Position numbers and translations under genes: made by a program. A stretch of 30,849 bases of DNA from Rachicladosporium sp. CCFEE 5018 (lineage: Eukaryota; Ascomycota; Dothideomycetes; Cladosporiales; Cladosporiaceae), in contig KZ111223.1 in NCBI GenBank assembly GCA_002077045.2, positions 966-31,814 on the forward strand, read 5' to 3'. Below are positions 28,508 through 30,849 of this stretch, piece by piece. The notes under the pieces are model-generated. The model had not been told where the DNA came from and searched no databases. It saw only the letters and a program-made list of their open reading frames with translations. Each line of letters starts with the position of its first letter. Within the stretch, counting starts at the first letter, position 1.

Positions 28508-30505
28508 ATGGAGGCTGCGCCGCCAACATACGAACTGGCCACCTTGAGAGACCCTATTGCCATCATCGCCCCTTACATTGCATCGACTTGTCTCTCTTCA
28601 GCAGCGCTAGTTTCACGGTCATGGCACGAGGTGTTCACTGCGCAGCTCTGGGGGAATCCTTCGTCGCACTTCGACATCGAGGACGATCAGCTATATGCCG
28701 CTCTATCGACCTTCGTACGTAACCTACGAAATGTCCGTCTTGCCACCAGAAAGCGGACACATACGCTGGACCTGCCTCATGACGATGGAGACCGCTATGC
28801 ATTGCACGGTCCAGAATGGCTTGATGATGTACTGCATCTGCTGCCGAACTTGCAATCACTTGTTGTTCGAGGGTTGTCCCATTTCGATCATGCATCATTG
28901 ATGAAAGTCCGCCTGGTCGATCAACCGCCCTTCAATCTACGCCTTCTAGACATCTCCAACTGTGCGAATGTCACGCCTGGCGCTCTTGCACGCTTCCTAC
29001 CTCGGTGCTTGCCTTTGTTCTATCTGGATCTGTCGTACACACCAGCAGCCCGTCAATGGGTCGTGCTCGATACTCTGAAGCATTTGATCGGGTTGCAAGT
29101 GCTCAAGCTACGAGGGCTGGATCTGGACAATTTCCACGTCTTTATGCTCACACACACGCTTGGACGACGGATCCGCAGCCTGGACTTATCAGAGAACAAC
29201 ATTACTGATCAGTACCTTCGGATGCTTATCGAGAAGTGTTTGTCAGACCGATCGAACGATAACCTGGATTCTCGAGGACGGGATGCCGAGGTTTCTGATC
29301 TGATTTCGGGGGCGAATATGCTTGCAGTCAGTCAGGGTGACCACTTCGACAGTTATATTCGCCAGATTTTCACCACCGACTTCGTTGCACGACTGGCACT
29401 TGAAGACAGGCCAAATCCTGGTGCCACTCATCTTTATCTCAGTGGTAATTATATCACGCCTGTGGGGGTCTGTGAGCTCCTCGATTCCGGCACATTGCAC
29501 GTTGCAGATGTTGGCGGACAGAGCCTCTTCACAGACAGGCATTTCACGCGGAGACGTATGGCCTCGGTCTGGCAAGCGCAAAGTGGCAAGACGGTGATCG
29601 CGGCTTTGCGTGACGATGCTTCGGCAAAACTCAGATACTTGAGAGTGCATCATGGGGTGCTCGCAGCGCCTGCGCGTAGCACTGGCGTCGACGATCTTGT
29701 GCCAGTGGGGAAGTCGACTTTACAAGCGCCAACCACTTTCATCAGCAGGATTACTGCACCCTCTTCGGGCGATACGGAAGACTTATCAGGCACTGGTGCG
29801 CTACGAGCGCCAAATCAATGCTTGCATCCTGCCATGCTGCCTCATCTCCGCACATTGATTCTGACTGACTTTCCTACCGCGTCGCCGAATCAAGCGCCCA
29901 TAGACCGCCTTATCGACTTCATCTCAGATTGCGCTACTCAAGCAGCTCATGCGCATGCCCAAGCAAAGCTCGATTGGACCTCGCCACCCGGACGTGCAGG
30001 TCAGACAGGTACACTCCGGCACTCTGCTGCGCAGGTCTTTGCACTCGAGCGGATCGTGCTCGAGTTATCGAAGGATGTTCCTGTCGGTAACCCTAGCGAC
30101 GCGATGTCGTCGGCGCAAGGTGCGAAGCTGTCTATGACTGAGGACGCGGACAGTGAAGTCCTGTGGTCTGCGGCTGCGGGTGACTTCAGCTTCTTCGGCG
30201 GAGAATCTGGAGCTGCAAATGATGAGTCCAATGACAACGGTCGAGGTCAAAGTCCATCGCGAGAAGAGAGCCAGGCGGTTCATGCACCTGTGCAGTCACA
30301 GGCTCAAGTCGTCGACAATATCGCCGTGCTCTCGGCGTTCCGGAAAGACCGTAGGCTTGCGCATGCGCAACACAAGGCTATTGACGCTGGCCACGCGCAC
30401 ACTGAAGGCTACTGGCCGGGCTTCGTTCAGATCGTGCGGTCGACGTCTGGTAGTTATATGGAGGAAACAGCTGACTACCATAGTGGCATGACACGGCATG
30501 CATAG
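28508..30505 (+). CDS. F-box / leucine-rich-repeat protein
   Basis: 665 residues in one exon from ATG 28508. Residues 12-50 (PIAIIAPYIASTCLSSAALV followed by SRSWHEVFTAQLWGNP) fit an F-box. Leucine-rich repeats follow: LQSLVVRGLSHF, LRLLDISNCANVT, LFYLDLSYTP, LQVLKLRGLDLDN, IRSLDLSENNIT and, after an insertion, ATHLYLSGNYIT and LRTLILTDFPTA. The C-terminal third is polar and low-complexity (Ser/Gln/Asp-rich), with a final block around YWPGFVQIVRSTSGSYMEE. F-box proteins bring substrates to SCF ubiquitin ligases through Skp1; the substrate here is unknown. Intact, normal codon pattern, conserved-looking. No gene symbol is offered because the specific orthologue is not recognised. Confidence 0.85.
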   Translation: MEAAPPTYELATLRDPIAIIAPYIASTCLSSAALVSRSWHEVFTAQLWGNPSSHFDIEDDQLYAALSTFVRNLRNVRLATRKRTHTLDLPHDDGDRYALHGPEWLDDVLHLLPNLQSLVVRGLSHFDHASLMKVRLVDQPPFNLRLLDISNCANVTPGALARFLPRCLPLFYLDLSYTPAARQWVVLDTLKHLIGLQVLKLRGLDLDNFHVFMLTHTLGRRIRSLDLSENNITDQYLRMLIEKCLSDRSNDNLDSRGRDAEVSDLISGANMLAVSQGDHFDSYIRQIFTTDFVARLALEDRPNPGATHLYLSGNYITPVGVCELLDSGTLHVADVGGQSLFTDRHFTRRRMASVWQAQSGKTVIAALRDDASAKLRYLRVHHGVLAAPARSTGVDDLVPVGKSTLQAPTTFISRITAPSSGDTEDLSGTGALRAPNQCLHPAMLPHLRTLILTDFPTASPNQAPIDRLIDFISDCATQAAHAHAQAKLDWTSPPGRAGQTGTLRHSAAQVFALERIVLELSKDVPVGNPSDAMSSAQGAKLSMTEDADSEVLWSAAAGDFSFFGGESGAANDESNDNGRGQSPSREESQAVHAPVQSQAQVVDNIAVLSAFRKDRRLAHAQHKAIDAGHAHTEGYWPGFVQIVRSTSGSYMEETADYHSGMTRHA

Positions 30506-30558
30506 GATCTGTCTGCACAATGCGTAGACAATATATACTTTGCCATGCGACGAACAAC

Positions 30559-30849
30559 TCAGTCTCTCTTCTTATGTCCTACGGTCCCGATACCTCGCAG
30601 TCCCCATACGCTGAGCAGGATAGTGGCCAATATACACGCAAACATGAACCAGAACGTCGCTCTGTAGCCTACCATGAGCGCATCCGGCGAGTGCTTCTGT
30701 TGGACGTTTGACTGCAACGTGACTTGTGCGGCGAGCACAGCGACCAAGACCATCGTAATGCTCTTGCCGATCTGCGAGATTGTGTTGAAGACACCGCCCG
30801 CGAGTGCTTGGGTCTTTGCTGGGAAGACCTGGACATGGTCGGTCAGCTT
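30559..30849 (-). CDS. MFS transporter, C-terminal end (partial at right edge)
   Basis: The frame is open from the right window edge to a stop at 30559 and gives the last 96 residues of a membrane transporter. VFPAKTQALAGGVFNTISQI is the typical last-but-one transmembrane region of the 14-helix drug:H+ antiporter MFS subfamily. It is followed by a helix around MVLVAVLAAQVT and a final one, ATFWFMFACILATILLSVWG, then a short basic tail. It would export drugs or metabolites at the plasma membrane. It is convergent with the F-box gene (53 bp between stops). The N-terminal part lies outside the window. Confidence 0.88.
   Translation of the reverse strand, partial: KLTDHVQVFPAKTQALAGGVFNTISQIGKSITMVLVAVLAAQVTLQSNVQQKHSPDALMVGYRATFWFMFACILATILLSVWGLRGIGTVGHKKRD

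Noticed and set aside
29243..29653. 136-codon minus-strand frame
   Set aside because: Antisense to the leucine-rich-repeat gene, no motif of its own.

Overview
The window is the end of a chromosome of a filamentous ascomycete, probably a dothideomycete. This placement is an inference from TTAGGG-type telomere repeats at base 1, 49-64 bp introns with CTGAC/CTAAT branch sites, HET and Zn2Cys6 proteins, and repeats decayed in the manner of repeat-induced point mutation (RIP, CpA to TpA). No ribosomal or tRNA gene was seen. Genus cannot be stated from the sequence alone.

Layout. 1-84 is telomere, joined directly to the inside of a 5'-truncated Tad/I-like LINE (85-2346). 3346-4117 is an apparently intact two-intron NmrA-like NAD(P)-binding gene, and 5795-6698 (minus) is a small Zn2Cys6 regulator with one intron inside the zinc cluster. 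9231-14258 is a HET-domain gene on the minus strand, cut in two by a decayed hAT DNA transposon of about 3 kb (about 10611-13596). A decayed pogo/Fot1-like transposon (14402-15950) lies just upstream of its 5' end. 16000-19050 is a nest of repeats: LINE ORF1 with many in-frame TAG codons, two solo LTRs and an unidentified TA-rich relic. 19050-24430 returns to normal composition. It holds a candidate small secreted cysteine-rich protein with a 33-bp micro-exon but no visible ATG (minus), a decayed kinase-like gene (minus) and an intact DUF7924 gene (22846-24426). A solo LTR at 24894-25349 has a five-base target duplication, and another TA-rich relic follows to about 25970.

From 26720 inward the sequence looks like ordinary chromosome: an EI24/RRT8-type membrane protein, a 665-residue F-box/leucine-rich-repeat protein, and the C-terminal end of an MFS transporter running off the right edge (minus). 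The core/accessory boundary is therefore near 26-26.7 kb.

The genes do not form one pathway. The left 26 kb is a typical fast-evolving subtelomere in which non-self recognition (HET), candidate secreted, kinase-like and DUF7924 genes sit among silenced transposons. The most informative items are the HET gene whose frame is restored across the hAT insertion, the micro-exon cysteine-rich protein, and LTRs of one type whose regions upstream of the TATA box hold different clusters of short palindromes.
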